A DNA stretch of 64,000 bases from Bacteroides faecalis (GCF_003865075.1 NZ_BHWB01000020.1:1-64000); one strand, 5' to 3'; shown: positions 34,561-44,089, counted from the stretch's first letter. Numbers and translations are program-made. Notes: generated by a model from the sequence alone, not told the origin.

Positions 34561-37479
34561 ATGCGCTTACTACTTATACTATCGACTCTCCTTTATTCAT
34601 TTACGTGTTTGGCGGAGAACGAACGGAATTCTTATTCCTTCAAAAAGATAGATCATTCACAAGGTCTATCTAATAGTGCTGTAATAAGCATATTTCAAGA
34701 TAATACCGGAATCATGTGGATTGGCACTTATGACGGCATTAACTGTTATGACGGAAAAGAGATAGAAACTTTCCGTTCCGATTTCTCTGCCAAGACAACG
34801 TTAAGCAACAATATCATACATGCTATTCAACAAGCAGACAGTAACTGCATTTGGATCTCCGGAAATCAAATAGTCAATCGTTTCTCACTATCTTCAAAAG
34901 AAATCGTCTCTAATTACGAATTTCCGGGATTTCATTCTCCTCATTCCAACAAAAACGGAAATACTTGGTTGATAGGTACCAATAGCATACGATATTATAA
35001 CACCTACCACCATCGTTTTATCAAGATAAAAAAGCCGGATATAGAAATGGGTGATCCAAACAGCCACGCTTTTGTCACCGACGATGGCGATTTATGGCTT
35101 TTTCCCAATCGTTCTACCGAATTATATAAGTTTTCTCTCAATTCATTTGGGGCAGATACTTTAAATACCCAACTCACCGTCACCCCTTACCATTTTCATT
35201 CCAAACCTTTGGAATTCATTTCTTATCAAAACGGAATACTATGTTTTGTAGATATTGAGAAAGACTTATATATTTATGACATAGCCGGTAAATCTAAAAT
35301 TTATACTCGTAACATATCCTCATTACTTGAAAAATATGGTTCGGTACAAGGAATTATACCCTTTTACGAAGATATAATCATCGGCTTCAAAACCAATGGA
35401 CTCATATTACTCAGAGCGTCAAAGAAATATGAGGAAAGTATCCTAAACCGTAATATTTGCATTTTCAGTATTTACAAAGATCCCCATCAAGGAATATTCT
35501 GGATAGGATCGGACGGGCAAGGGGCTATTATGTATGCACAAGATCACTCAATAGCTACCAACATAAAATTAAACAGTCTCTCATCCAACTTAACCCGGCA
35601 AGTACGTTCGTTGATGACTGATAAAGATGGCGGACTATGGTGCGGGACCAAAGGTGATGGCTTAATATATATCCCTGATTTTCAGAGAGGGATTGATGTA
35701 ACAAAAGCAAAAATATATTCACCTTACGATATACAAAATGCTACCTCCTATTCAAAATGGGATAAAGAATTCGAAGTATTTACATTGCAGCAAAGCCGCT
35801 ATTTAAATGGTTTTTGGTTGGGAACAGGAGATACCGGACTATATTATTACTCTTATGACGATAAGAAACTTCACTCTATACTCCCTCCGTCAGGCAATCT
35901 GCTTGTACATATACACAAGATATACGAGGAAAACGACTCTACACTATGGTTATCCTCCTCTGAAGACGGTATTCATAAGGCCTGGTTCAAAAAGGTACAG
36001 GCTCTTCCCAGCATTCAGAAAGAAAAGAAATTTCATTTCTTCCGCGAACAGCATGAGATCAATTCGCTTTTTTCAATGATACCCGAAGGAGATTCAATCT
36101 TATGGTTTGCCAGTCGCAACAATGGCTTGATTAAGATGAATAAACAAACTGAAAAATATCAGGTTATATCTCTTAAAGAAATATTACATAAATCAGTCGA
36201 TGATATTCTATCCACTTATGTAGACAAGAATGGGAAAATATATTTAGGCACAACTGCAGGACTAGTCAGCTTCACTAAAGAAAATGGTAAATTAAAACCT
36301 CATTATGTAGGATTGGCAGAAGGATTGCTTAATGATATGATTCATGGCATTTTGGAAGATGGCAATGGTTTTCTTTGGCTTTCTACAAATAAAGGTATTA
36401 TCAAATATAATCCTAAAAATGACTCTTCACATGGTTACTACTACAGTAGTGGTGTGCAAATTGGAGAATTCAGCGACGACGCATACTATCAATGTCCTTA
36501 TACCCAAAAACTCTTATTCGGAGGAACAGACGGTTTGTTGTATATGGATAAAGATGTGATTACTCCTTCCGGTTATTATCCGGACATCATCCTGCGAAAA
36601 CTTAAAATAAAAAGTAAAGAAGTCAATCTCTCTCACTATTATACCCCTGATGGTAAGACCTTGCATATCCCTGGTCCGAAAACATCTTTTGCTCTTACGT
36701 TTGCAGTACCGGATTATTTGACGGGAAGTGAGATAGAATATTCATATAAACTTGAAGGGAAAGACACGGATTGGACTAACTTTTCGCCCAATAATGAAGC
36801 TATTTATTCAGATATTACAGCTGGAAAGTACACCCTCAATATCCGTTATAAAAAAGATGTTATTGACAGCTACAAAACAATGACTATACCTATCTCAATC
36901 GTATCCCCGTGGTATCAATCAATGTTGGCTTATATAATATATATTCTATTGATAATCGGAATTGGAGGTACTGTTTTCTATTTATTGCGTAGATGTTCTC
37001 AACTTAAACAAAAGGTAAAACAACTTTCAATAAATAGTGACGAAAAGATCACATGCGAATCATCCTGCCAGTATATCAAACAAATACGTGAAACAGTTAC
37101 ATTGAAACTCGGCATTTCACCCGACCAAATGAAATGTACTACGACGGATCAGATAAACTTTATTTGGAAAGTTACGCATATCATAGAACAAAATCTGAAT
37201 AAAGAAAACTTAAGTACCACATTCATTGCCGACCAAATGGCAATGAGTCCCCGACAATTTTATCGCAGATATAAGGAGATTGCTGAAATCTCACCTAGCG
37301 ATCTAATCAAAAATTACCGAATAGAGAAAGCAGCTGGATTATTATTGACCACCGATAGATCAATACAAGATATCATTGCAGATGTAGGCATCTCCAGCCG
37401 TGCCTATTTCTACAAAGAGTTCACACGAAAGTTTGATATGACTCCTAAGGATTATCGTGAAGCCAACAAAAGAAAGTAA
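34561..37479 (+). CDS. Membrane-spanning propeller/Y_Y_Y/AraC regulator without kinase
   Basis: The 972-residue protein combines sensor and DNA-binding parts in one chain. Residues 1-18 are a signal peptide. Residues about 25-690 are two-component-regulator propeller repeats (ISIFQDNTGIMWIGTYDGI, SLMTDKDGGLWCGTKGDGL, GILEDGNGFLWLSTNKGI), which in hybrid two-component systems bind oligosaccharides in the periplasm. A Y_Y_Y domain follows (EYSYKLEGKDTDWTNF), then one membrane segment (788-809, MLAYIIYILLIIGIGGTVFYLL). After a linker of only about 65 residues comes an AraC domain (about 875-970, IADQMAMSPRQFYRRYKEI and IQDIIADVGISSRAYFYKEF). The histidine kinase and receiver domains that normally lie between membrane and HTH are absent, with no frameshift. 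It therefore probably signals directly across the membrane. It may control the rhamnosidase genes upstream or the genes downstream. Confidence 0.92.
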   Translation: MRLLLILSTLLYSFTCLAENERNSYSFKKIDHSQGLSNSAVISIFQDNTGIMWIGTYDGINCYDGKEIETFRSDFSAKTTLSNNIIHAIQQADSNCIWISGNQIVNRFSLSSKEIVSNYEFPGFHSPHSNKNGNTWLIGTNSIRYYNTYHHRFIKIKKPDIEMGDPNSHAFVTDDGDLWLFPNRSTELYKFSLNSFGADTLNTQLTVTPYHFHSKPLEFISYQNGILCFVDIEKDLYIYDIAGKSKIYTRNISSLLEKYGSVQGIIPFYEDIIIGFKTNGLILLRASKKYEESILNRNICIFSIYKDPHQGIFWIGSDGQGAIMYAQDHSIATNIKLNSLSSNLTRQVRSLMTDKDGGLWCGTKGDGLIYIPDFQRGIDVTKAKIYSPYDIQNATSYSKWDKEFEVFTLQQSRYLNGFWLGTGDTGLYYYSYDDKKLHSILPPSGNLLVHIHKIYEENDSTLWLSSSEDGIHKAWFKKVQALPSIQKEKKFHFFREQHEINSLFSMIPEGDSILWFASRNNGLIKMNKQTEKYQVISLKEILHKSVDDILSTYVDKNGKIYLGTTAGLVSFTKENGKLKPHYVGLAEGLLNDMIHGILEDGNGFLWLSTNKGIIKYNPKNDSSHGYYYSSGVQIGEFSDDAYYQCPYTQKLLFGGTDGLLYMDKDVITPSGYYPDIILRKLKIKSKEVNLSHYYTPDGKTLHIPGPKTSFALTFAVPDYLTGSEIEYSYKLEGKDTDWTNFSPNNEAIYSDITAGKYTLNIRYKKDVIDSYKTMTIPISIVSPWYQSMLAYIIYILLIIGIGGTVFYLLRRCSQLKQKVKQLSINSDEKITCESSCQYIKQIRETVTLKLGISPDQMKCTTTDQINFIWKVTHIIEQNLNKENLSTTFIADQMAMSPRQFYRRYKEIAEISPSDLIKNYRIEKAAGLLLTTDRSIQDIIADVGISSRAYFYKEFTRKFDMTPKDYREANKRK

Positions 37480-37660
37480 AATCCAGTTGTACTCTATCAT
37501 TCCTACAAATACAGATTATCTCCTAAAAATCAAGCAATTGAGAGATACTCTACAGCGACATTGCTGTACTCTGAAAAGACATTTTTAATTTGACAGAAAT
37601 TCGGCATAAAAGAGTACAATTAAGTTATACCAATGCACTTATTTTGCAAACAAACCATGA
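37440..37660 (+). repeat. Copy 1 of a duplicated regulator-end plus intergenic segment
   Basis: The last codons of the regulator and the following 170 bases match 39550-39790 by eye at roughly 70 percent. Shared blocks are TTATCGT...AAAGC, AGTTGTACT and TTAATTTGACAGAAATT. Confidence 0.75.
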
Positions 37661-37730
37661 TCTTAAATATAATTCAATTATGTTCAAAATCAGCACTTTA
37701 TTATTGCTGAAATTATCAATAAATAAAAAT

Positions 37731-38774
37731 ATGAAAACACCGATTATTACATTTCTTTCGCTTATCTTAATTTGGTATATATACAGTTGCAGTAATGATA
37801 CTTATAAAGATTCTTCTTTTTTACAAAAGAAGAATTTAGTACTTGATGTAAGACAGTTCTATTTATCCGATGGCTTTTATAGCAAAAAAGAGATAGAGGA
37901 ATGGAATGAAAAAATAAAAGAATTAGGATGGGAAAAGCAGCTGGAACTAATAATGAAGAATCAAGATATCGGTTTAGGTGAACTAGGATTAGTTTTGAAA
38001 GGATATAGTTATAAAGGGCTTATTGATAAACAGGAAATAGAAGAATATATACTAAATAAAAATAGCCTCTTTCCTGTATATGATCCTATTAATTCTTTTA
38101 GACTTTTACCAATTGAATCAATAGAAACAAGTTCAGCAAAATGGATTGAAAAACAACGTAATTTTCTAGATTCTATTTACAACACAGGAATAGAAGCCGT
38201 TATTTTGAATTGGGAATATAAGACTAATAAGTTTTCAACAATGGCATTGGTTTCAGATGAAAGTGGTGGCATAAAATATGATAATATATTGTCCAATATC
38301 ACAATAAAACAAACGATTGAATTAGAAGATTCAGTTACTTTCGGGAAAATACCTAGCATTAAATCAAGAACAGAAAACGAAAACAGTATAAACAAGAACA
38401 TCATCAAAGGAGAACGAATTCTTGGATCTTTCTTCATGCCAGATGCTTCGGTTATTACAACTGGAACTGTAACAGGAACAATAGAAAATGGGCAGAAATC
38501 GATAAGCAATTTCTCAGAACATACAGAAATTTACACGAGACCAGGTTCTTCTTATACAGCCAACTCTAGAATGGAAGCAAAAGAAATAAAGAGAGGTATA
38601 AATGGATATGTTGATATTATTTATGCATATTATATTGCTTACGAAGCCAAATGTACTATTACTGGTGGCATAAATTTGGGAGCATTTAATGTCTCTATTA
38701 CTGAAAACAGTTCAGGTGGCTATGTAAAAAGAGATAGTGGAACGGAATACGTTACTGCAAGTGCATTAAATTAA
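37731..38774 (+). CDS. Putative lipoprotein, unknown function
   Basis: The ATG at 37731 gives MKTPIITFLSLILIWYIYSC, a lipoprotein signal with Cys20 as the lipidated residue; the longer frame from 37590 reads through intergenic DNA shared with the second copy and is rejected. The 347-residue product has a charged N-terminal half (KKEIEEWNEKIKELGWEKQ) and a C-terminal half rich in Gly, Ser and Thr (TTGTVTGTIENGQ, ITGGINLGAFNVSITENSSG). I recognise no family. It sits between a sensor-regulator and another small secreted protein. A decayed copy of its first 70 codons lies at 41841-42055, so the gene family has been duplicated locally. It is predicted to be on the cell surface or in the outer membrane. 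Confidence 0.8.
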   Translation: MKTPIITFLSLILIWYIYSCSNDTYKDSSFLQKKNLVLDVRQFYLSDGFYSKKEIEEWNEKIKELGWEKQLELIMKNQDIGLGELGLVLKGYSYKGLIDKQEIEEYILNKNSLFPVYDPINSFRLLPIESIETSSAKWIEKQRNFLDSIYNTGIEAVILNWEYKTNKFSTMALVSDESGGIKYDNILSNITIKQTIELEDSVTFGKIPSIKSRTENENSINKNIIKGERILGSFFMPDASVITTGTVTGTIENGQKSISNFSEHTEIYTRPGSSYTANSRMEAKEIKRGINGYVDIIYAYYIAYEAKCTITGGINLGAFNVSITENSSGGYVKRDSGTEYVTASALN

Positions 38775-38837
38775 ATTCGCTCTTAGCACATAATGAACTA
38801 CAATAAAGGAACTCTCTTTTCATAACATAATAGAATA

Positions 38838-39497
38838 ATGAAAAAACTGCAATTGATGATTGTCTCATTTTTATTACCATTTACTTTACAGGCTCAGAGA
38901 AGCACTGTTTTGGTACAACAGACAGATACATCTATAATTAATATCTATGAATATGGACAGCCTATATCTTCTTGTGAATGTAACTTTGAAAATCTTTTTC
39001 GTAATTGGACCACTCAATTTGTAACGAATGCTAAAGATATAGAGTTGATTTCATACGAATTTATTGAAAGATTAAGCGATAATAATATTGATTCTTATAT
39101 AAATTTACTCACTTGCCCGAATGTGTTAGCTTCAGCATTTCATGCTTCTAATTGGACAAATACGACTTTCTCGGAAGATTCTATCATCCAAAAGACAGAA
39201 AAGAGAGTACGATATGTTTTACCCCAATTCTATACAATTGAACCGGGGACAGTTCCTTCTATTCCGGTGATTGAACATGAAAAAGTATTGGATGAACTCA
39301 AAAAAAAGGCAACTTTAAAAAAAGAACTAATTCGTAAAATAGTTAGTACTAATGATAAGGTATATTTGATACTATTTAAATATGGAGGACAAACCTTAAA
39401 AAATTATGTTATATGTAGTTCCAAAACAAATAGGGTTATTTGCGACAATGTATTCAAGGTAGTAACATCATTCAAATCCAATATGTTATTATATTAG
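38838..39497 (+). CDS. Small secreted protein, unknown function
   Basis: The 219-residue protein has a signal peptide (1-19, ending LQA). The mature part has SSCECNFENLFRNW near residue 46, with two cysteines one residue apart, and a lysine-rich helix (EKVLDELKKKATLKKELIRK). I recognise no domain. It is 63 bp after the lipoprotein gene on the same strand, so the two probably form one transcript. It may be a partner of that lipoprotein, but only position supports this. Confidence 0.75.
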   Translation: MKKLQLMIVSFLLPFTLQAQRSTVLVQQTDTSIINIYEYGQPISSCECNFENLFRNWTTQFVTNAKDIELISYEFIERLSDNNIDSYINLLTCPNVLASAFHASNWTNTTFSEDSIIQKTEKRVRYVLPQFYTIEPGTVPSIPVIEHEKVLDELKKKATLKKELIRKIVSTNDKVYLILFKYGGQTLKNYVICSSKTNRVICDNVFKVVTSFKSNMLLY

Positions 39498-39539
39498 ATA
39501 ACAAGTGAAAAACTTATTGGCATGAACAATTTGTGTAAG

Positions 39540-39606
39540 TATAAAAATGAAATTTATGAAGGAAGTTTGGTAGAAGACCTAAATATTATCGTAAAGCTAA
39601 TAAAAA
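39540..39606 (+). pseudogene. C-terminal remnant of a second AraC-type regulator
   Basis: Bases 39561-39606 read, with frame shifts, KFGRRPKYYRKANKK, matching the end of the regulator at 34561 (KFDMTPKDYREANKRK). No other part of that second copy is left. Confidence 0.65.
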
Positions 39607-39790
39607 AGAGAATTCAGTTGTACTTTACCATTCTAACAAGTATTTATTATCACCTAATAATCAATTAGTTAGAATGTACTCTACAATACCATCACTGTAT
39701 GTTACAAAGACTTTTTTTAATTTGACAGAAATTTGGCATAGTAGAGTATCGTTTGTTACTTTCTATTTACTAGCTTTGCGTCATCAATAT
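39550..39790 (+). repeat. Copy 2 of the duplicated segment
   Basis: It matches 37440-37660, including the regulator end and the downstream non-coding part. It adds a small inverted repeat, CATTCTAAC (39629-39637) with GTTAGAATG (39668-39676), not present in copy 1. It now provides the upstream region of the gene at 39822. Confidence 0.75.
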
Positions 39791-39821
39791 GACCAGCTAA
39801 TTTAAATTAAATATAGACAGA

Positions 39822-41474
39822 ATGAAAAAACTTAAAAATGTACTACTATTATTACTACTATTAGCTTCAACAAATACCATAGCTAAAAGTAGTTCTTCTC
39901 AAGACAACCCAAGAATTGTTAATATCATTAACTTTATTCGTCAAGTAGAACCTAGAGATAAAAATATAACAGAACAGGTTTTATATGAGACTGTTAACGA
40001 ACAAGTAAAGCTACTCACAAAGTACAATCTACAAGGAACCTTTCTGTTGCAGTATGACGCCCTCATCAACCCGCGTTATCAAACTCTACTTAAGAAAGAA
40101 ATAAAACGTGGTTCCGAAATCGGTGGATGGTGGGAAATCACACAACCGCATGTAGAAGCTGCCGGATTAACATGGAGAGGACGTTATGCCTGGGATTGGC
40201 ATGCGGATGTTGGATTTGCTACCGGATATACTCCAGAAGAAAGAGAAAAACTAGTAGACGTCTACATGGAAAAATTCAAATCTATATTTGGTAAATACCC
40301 AGCCTCCATAGGTTCTTGGTTTATCGACGCACATTCATTAGGCTACATGTATGATAAGTATGGTATCAAAGCTTCATGTAACTGCAAAGACCAATATGGA
40401 ACTGATGGCTATACACTTTGGGGAGGATATTGGAATCAGGCCTATTATCCGAGTCGCCTCAACGGATATATGCCTGCACAAACAGCTAAAGGACAGATTC
40501 CAGTACCCGTATTCCGTATGTTAGGAAGTGATCCTATTTACCAATATGACACAGGTGTAGGACATTCAATACAAGGAGTAATCACTCTGGAACCTGTATA
40601 CGGAAATGCTGGTGAAAGTGAACAGTGGGTAAGACGTTTCTTTAAATCGATCTTTGAAGATCCATGCCTCGGATTCAATTATACACAAGCAGGACAAGAA
40701 AATTCTTTCACTTGGAAAGCTATGGAGAAAGGACTCAAAATGCAAATACCAATCCTTGCATCACTACAACAACAAGGTAAAATTAGAATAGAAACATTGG
40801 AAACTTCAGGCGAATGGTTTAAAAAGAAGTATCCACTGAATCCGCCAACATCCGTCACAGCACTTACAGACACATATGACAATGGACAAAAAACAGTATG
40901 GTTCAACAGTCGTTTTTATCGGACAAATCTTCTATGGGAAAATAACACAATTCGTTTCAGAGACATTCAACTATTTGATGAAAACCTAGAATCTGATTAT
41001 CTGAAACAACCTTGTACTTCTAATCAATGTGTTTATATGACTTGCCCTATCATTGACGGTTTCCTATGGAGTGCTCCCAAGGACTTAGCCGGTATTCGGA
41101 TATATACAATAGATGCCAATAATCACCCTAATGAAGTGATCATGGAGAAGATGTTAGTTAAAGTATTAGGAAAAAAAGCAACAGAAATAATTTGTAAATC
41201 CGCTTCTGGTAAAGAGTATATTTTTACTATGAATGAAAAACATATTGAAATCAAAAGTAATGATGAGAATCAATGGGTAATGAAGTTGAATGTAGCTAAA
41301 GATAAAACATTTCCGCTAAATCTTACTAATAAGCGGATACTGAAGGGTCAAATGAAAAATATTAATTACGGAATCATTTGTAAAAAAGGCATCATGGAAA
41401 AAGAGAAAAATGGGGTTTTATTCATTCCCGAGAAGAACAAAATTACAATAGATTGCTCAAATCGAGAGATTTGA
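39822..41474 (+). CDS. Secreted deacetylase-fold protein, function uncertain
   Basis: The 550-residue protein has a hydrophobic signal peptide (1-21). The N-terminal two thirds resemble the NodB/glycoside hydrolase-deacetylase barrel: NIINFIRQVEPRD near the start, IKRGSEIGGWWEITQPHVEAAGL with a histidine at the expected metal-site region, and WFIDAHSLGYMYDKYGIKAS. Another histidine lies in WDWHADVGFATGYT. The C-terminal 150 residues are probably a beta domain (MKNINYGIICKKGIMEK). Which residues bind metal or catalyse cannot be settled by eye, so it may be a deacetylase, a glycoside hydrolase or neither. It follows the duplicated promoter segment and ends at a strong terminator. Confidence 0.75.
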   Translation: MKKLKNVLLLLLLLASTNTIAKSSSSQDNPRIVNIINFIRQVEPRDKNITEQVLYETVNEQVKLLTKYNLQGTFLLQYDALINPRYQTLLKKEIKRGSEIGGWWEITQPHVEAAGLTWRGRYAWDWHADVGFATGYTPEEREKLVDVYMEKFKSIFGKYPASIGSWFIDAHSLGYMYDKYGIKASCNCKDQYGTDGYTLWGGYWNQAYYPSRLNGYMPAQTAKGQIPVPVFRMLGSDPIYQYDTGVGHSIQGVITLEPVYGNAGESEQWVRRFFKSIFEDPCLGFNYTQAGQENSFTWKAMEKGLKMQIPILASLQQQGKIRIETLETSGEWFKKKYPLNPPTSVTALTDTYDNGQKTVWFNSRFYRTNLLWENNTIRFRDIQLFDENLESDYLKQPCTSNQCVYMTCPIIDGFLWSAPKDLAGIRIYTIDANNHPNEVIMEKMLVKVLGKKATEIICKSASGKEYIFTMNEKHIEIKSNDENQWVMKLNVAKDKTFPLNLTNKRILKGQMKNINYGIICKKGIMEKEKNGVLFIPEKNKITIDCSNREI

Positions 41475-41533
41475 ATTTAAAATAACAACACAAATGCAAA
41501 AATGGCATTCTATAACAAAAAAATGCCAATTAT

Positions 41534-41580
41534 GAAGTGGCTTTGATAACTGAAAATTTGAAGTTTTTAAAAGCCACTTC
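41534..41580 (+). terminator. Terminator after the deacetylase-like gene
   Basis: GAAGTGGCTTT pairs perfectly with AAAGCCACTTC around a 25-base loop, followed by TTTGC. It lies 60 bases after the stop codon. Confidence 0.75.
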
Positions 41581-41840
41581 TTTGCTATAAAAATAATCAA
41601 TAAATTAGTAATACTTAGTTCCGTTGTTAAATCAGTTTTGAATAAAATATGCCCATCCTTTTGATAACAGAATTAATCAAAAGCATATTAAGAATCAAAA
41701 AAGCTCGATAAATAATTAAACAAAATAGATTCTATTAAACTTCAATATATATCAAAATTCATACAACATATTCTAGTACTTCTTGCATTTAACCTCATCT
41801 TTTATCTATAAATAAAAAACACACAATTATAAGAAAAAAC

Positions 41841-42055
41841 ATAAATATACCGATTATTACAATCTATTCACTTTGCTTTATTTTGCAAATGTATAGTTGT
41901 AGTAACAAACTCTATAAAGATCATCCTTTTATAGAAGTAAACAATTCAATAATTGATGGAAAAATAGCATAAATGAATGACCGTTTATTAAAGATAAATG
42001 AAATAAAGAAATAGAAGAATTAGGATGGGAAAAACAATTAAAAAAGAATAAACTG
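41841..42055 (+). pseudogene. Decayed N-terminal copy of the 37731 lipoprotein
   Basis: The segment aligns with the first 70 codons of the lipoprotein gene: CCGATTATTACA, then AGTTGTAGTAAC against AGTTGCAGTAAT, then GAAGAATTAGGATGGGAAAA. The start codon is ATA instead of ATG. In-frame stops and gaps follow (a TAA and a TAG near 41970-42015). Only the 5' part remains. Confidence 0.8.
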
Positions 42056-42154
42056 CTATTTTTGTACTTGATTTTTATATATTCCGATAATTCCCATTCA
42101 TTTTTAACTCATTACTTCTGCTACAGAAGCAAAAAGATTATTTATAATCAAAAT

Positions 42155-44089
42155 TCACCGAAAAACTTGTTCACCATCTTGATATATAAAAACACTTTCT
42201 TCCTTCCCTCGACTAATATTTCTTAGCCAAAAAAGAGCATTGGTAGGAGCATTAGCATATTCCAATACAATATCTTCTGCAACCTTTTTGCCACCTAGAC
42301 GTTTCCAGCCATTAATACTCCACCAATACAATTCATAGGTATCACCCAATTGAATCATATTACCGTCAGTTCGTGGTATATATATAATTTTCTCAAACTT
42401 AACCTTTTCTCCGAAATCCATTCCTACCCAAGCCCCATCTCTAACAGGAGTATCCAGAGAAGTAAGAGGATCACCGTCAAAAACCACTTCTTTAAGTTTG
42501 GACGGATCGTCATCAAAACTACCTCCAGTACCTATAATTCTCCCTTTTGTGGGCTTTATAGAATCCTTCTTGAAAAATGCCAATTCGGAGATATTACCAT
42601 AAGAATTTCCCGGAGAAAGATAACGCCAATAACGCCATGCTGAATCCGGAATATTGGTAAACTTACCACTACTACATAAATCTGATATTTGATACAGGGT
42701 TAAAGAGTCCTTGAAATCGGCATGGTTAGCAACTTGTATCTTACCACCGATCAATCTCTCAGCACCAAATAAGATTCTTTCTGTTGTAGGATACTTCCTA
42801 TTTAGACGAATCTTCTGCTTAGTCAATGTATCTGCTTTTAGATCATGCACTTTTCCCATTTGATCTAATAAGAATGGATACGACATTGTTTGAATTCCCT
42901 TTGAGGTACAATAGATTGGCATATATATAATATCTCTACCCATATCTTTAAATAAAGCTTTGCCATTTTTTATTTTTGCCCAGTTTATCGGAGCCCATTG
43001 TTGATTATCGAAAATAGCTAAATAAACATACTGATTGTCTTGTTTCAACTCGGACGGAATCTCAATTTCAACATCACATGTTTGCGTATACTCAGAAGTT
43101 ACATCTTTAATAAAACAGTCTTGAAATACGAAAGGAACATATCGTTCTTTTTTGTTCAACTCCTGTAAATCACAATTATGTGCATAAGTGTACCTGAAAA
43201 CTTTAGCCATCTTTTTATCTGCGATATGAGGATGTCCAGGATCAGATTCTACTCCCGCAAATATTACATTTTGTCCATTATCGGTTAATACTACACACCA
43301 AAAATGTCCTTGCGACTGATAAGGCCATTGAGGGGTAAAATCCAAAGCAACAGGAATTCCTTTAGAACGCATCACATTGATTGCTGTTAAACAATGCTCA
43401 AAACAAGTACCGGCTGGTAGTTTTACTAAAAGTGATGGATGCAAGAGAGGTACCGCCAAATTCAATACAGTAAAACCAAAATGTTGGTTTCGCAAGTTTT
43501 GGTTTATATGAGTGCACGCCCAATATGATGAATTCCCATTTGTGGCACAAAATTTCATCACATCATTCATTGACTCTTCAAACTTTCCATAAAACAATTC
43601 CCTCCAATTCTCAATTGGCTGATATTCTACTACTTTATATGGCAAGATATATTCACAGAAATCTGCAAAATCAATATGCTTTGCCCATGGTTTGTCTTGC
43701 CACACATGGAAAGCACTATCAATATTAGCAATCAAATATTTAGCGTTTACTGTCTGTATATCTTTTACTGGCACTAATAAAGAACTATATTTAAAAGATA
43801 CATCTTCCAAGTGTTTTTGCCAATTTGCATCGAAATCGTTACTAAGAATAGAGTCTGTCTCCTTATAATATTTATCAATATAAGATCCACCCAAAGATTG
43901 ATGTCCAGGCATATTCTCAATTAGAAATATGGCAGCTTTTAATTTTAAAGAATCTTTTTCGTCTTGTTTATAGTGATATAATACTTTCTCCAATTGAGAG
44001 CGATTTTCACCTGCTGCACTCAATGCTTTCTCTAATGGAGAATGACATGAAACCAGTGTCAATATGAGACATAATAAGAATAAACGCAT
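42155..44089 (-). CDS. Transglutaminase-like lipoprotein with C-terminal discoidin-like domain
   Basis: The 644-residue protein has a short lipoprotein signal with lipobox LVSC (Cys15). The middle holds a transglutaminase-like core: Cys229 in PAGTCFEHCLTAINVMRSKG and His262 in SQGHFWCVVLTD, with D270 a candidate third residue. In bacteria this fold mostly marks peptidases or amide hydrolases. The last 110 residues look like an F5/8 type C (discoidin) carbohydrate-binding domain (DTPVRDGAWVGMDFG, YELYWWSINGWKRL). It is transcribed alone, opposite to its neighbours, after the duplicated region. The substrate may be a glycoprotein or peptidoglycan-like polymer, but this is inference. Confidence 0.85.
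   Translation of the reverse strand: MRLFLLCLILTLVSCHSPLEKALSAAGENRSQLEKVLYHYKQDEKDSLKLKAAIFLIENMPGHQSLGGSYIDKYYKETDSILSNDFDANWQKHLEDVSFKYSSLLVPVKDIQTVNAKYLIANIDSAFHVWQDKPWAKHIDFADFCEYILPYKVVEYQPIENWRELFYGKFEESMNDVMKFCATNGNSSYWACTHINQNLRNQHFGFTVLNLAVPLLHPSLLVKLPAGTCFEHCLTAINVMRSKGIPVALDFTPQWPYQSQGHFWCVVLTDNGQNVIFAGVESDPGHPHIADKKMAKVFRYTYAHNCDLQELNKKERYVPFVFQDCFIKDVTSEYTQTCDVEIEIPSELKQDNQYVYLAIFDNQQWAPINWAKIKNGKALFKDMGRDIIYMPIYCTSKGIQTMSYPFLLDQMGKVHDLKADTLTKQKIRLNRKYPTTERILFGAERLIGGKIQVANHADFKDSLTLYQISDLCSSGKFTNIPDSAWRYWRYLSPGNSYGNISELAFFKKDSIKPTKGRIIGTGGSFDDDPSKLKEVVFDGDPLTSLDTPVRDGAWVGMDFGEKVKFEKIIYIPRTDGNMIQLGDTYELYWWSINGWKRLGGKKVAEDIVLEYANAPTNALFWLRNISRGKEESVFIYQDGEQVFR

Larger units (their letters stand above)
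39498..39821. other. Gap holding a regulator remnant and second intergenic copy
   Basis: The gap is made up of a broken C-terminal piece of a regulator gene and a copy of the intergenic segment from 37480. A -7 box, TAGCTTTG, is at 39771-39778, 44 bases before the deacetylase-like gene. Confidence 0.7.
41475..42154. other. Gap with two hairpins and a lipoprotein remnant
   Basis: It contains a TGGCATT/AATGCCA hairpin (41503-41528), the terminator at 41534-41580 and the decayed lipoprotein copy at 41841-42055. Nothing else is visible. Confidence 0.75.
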
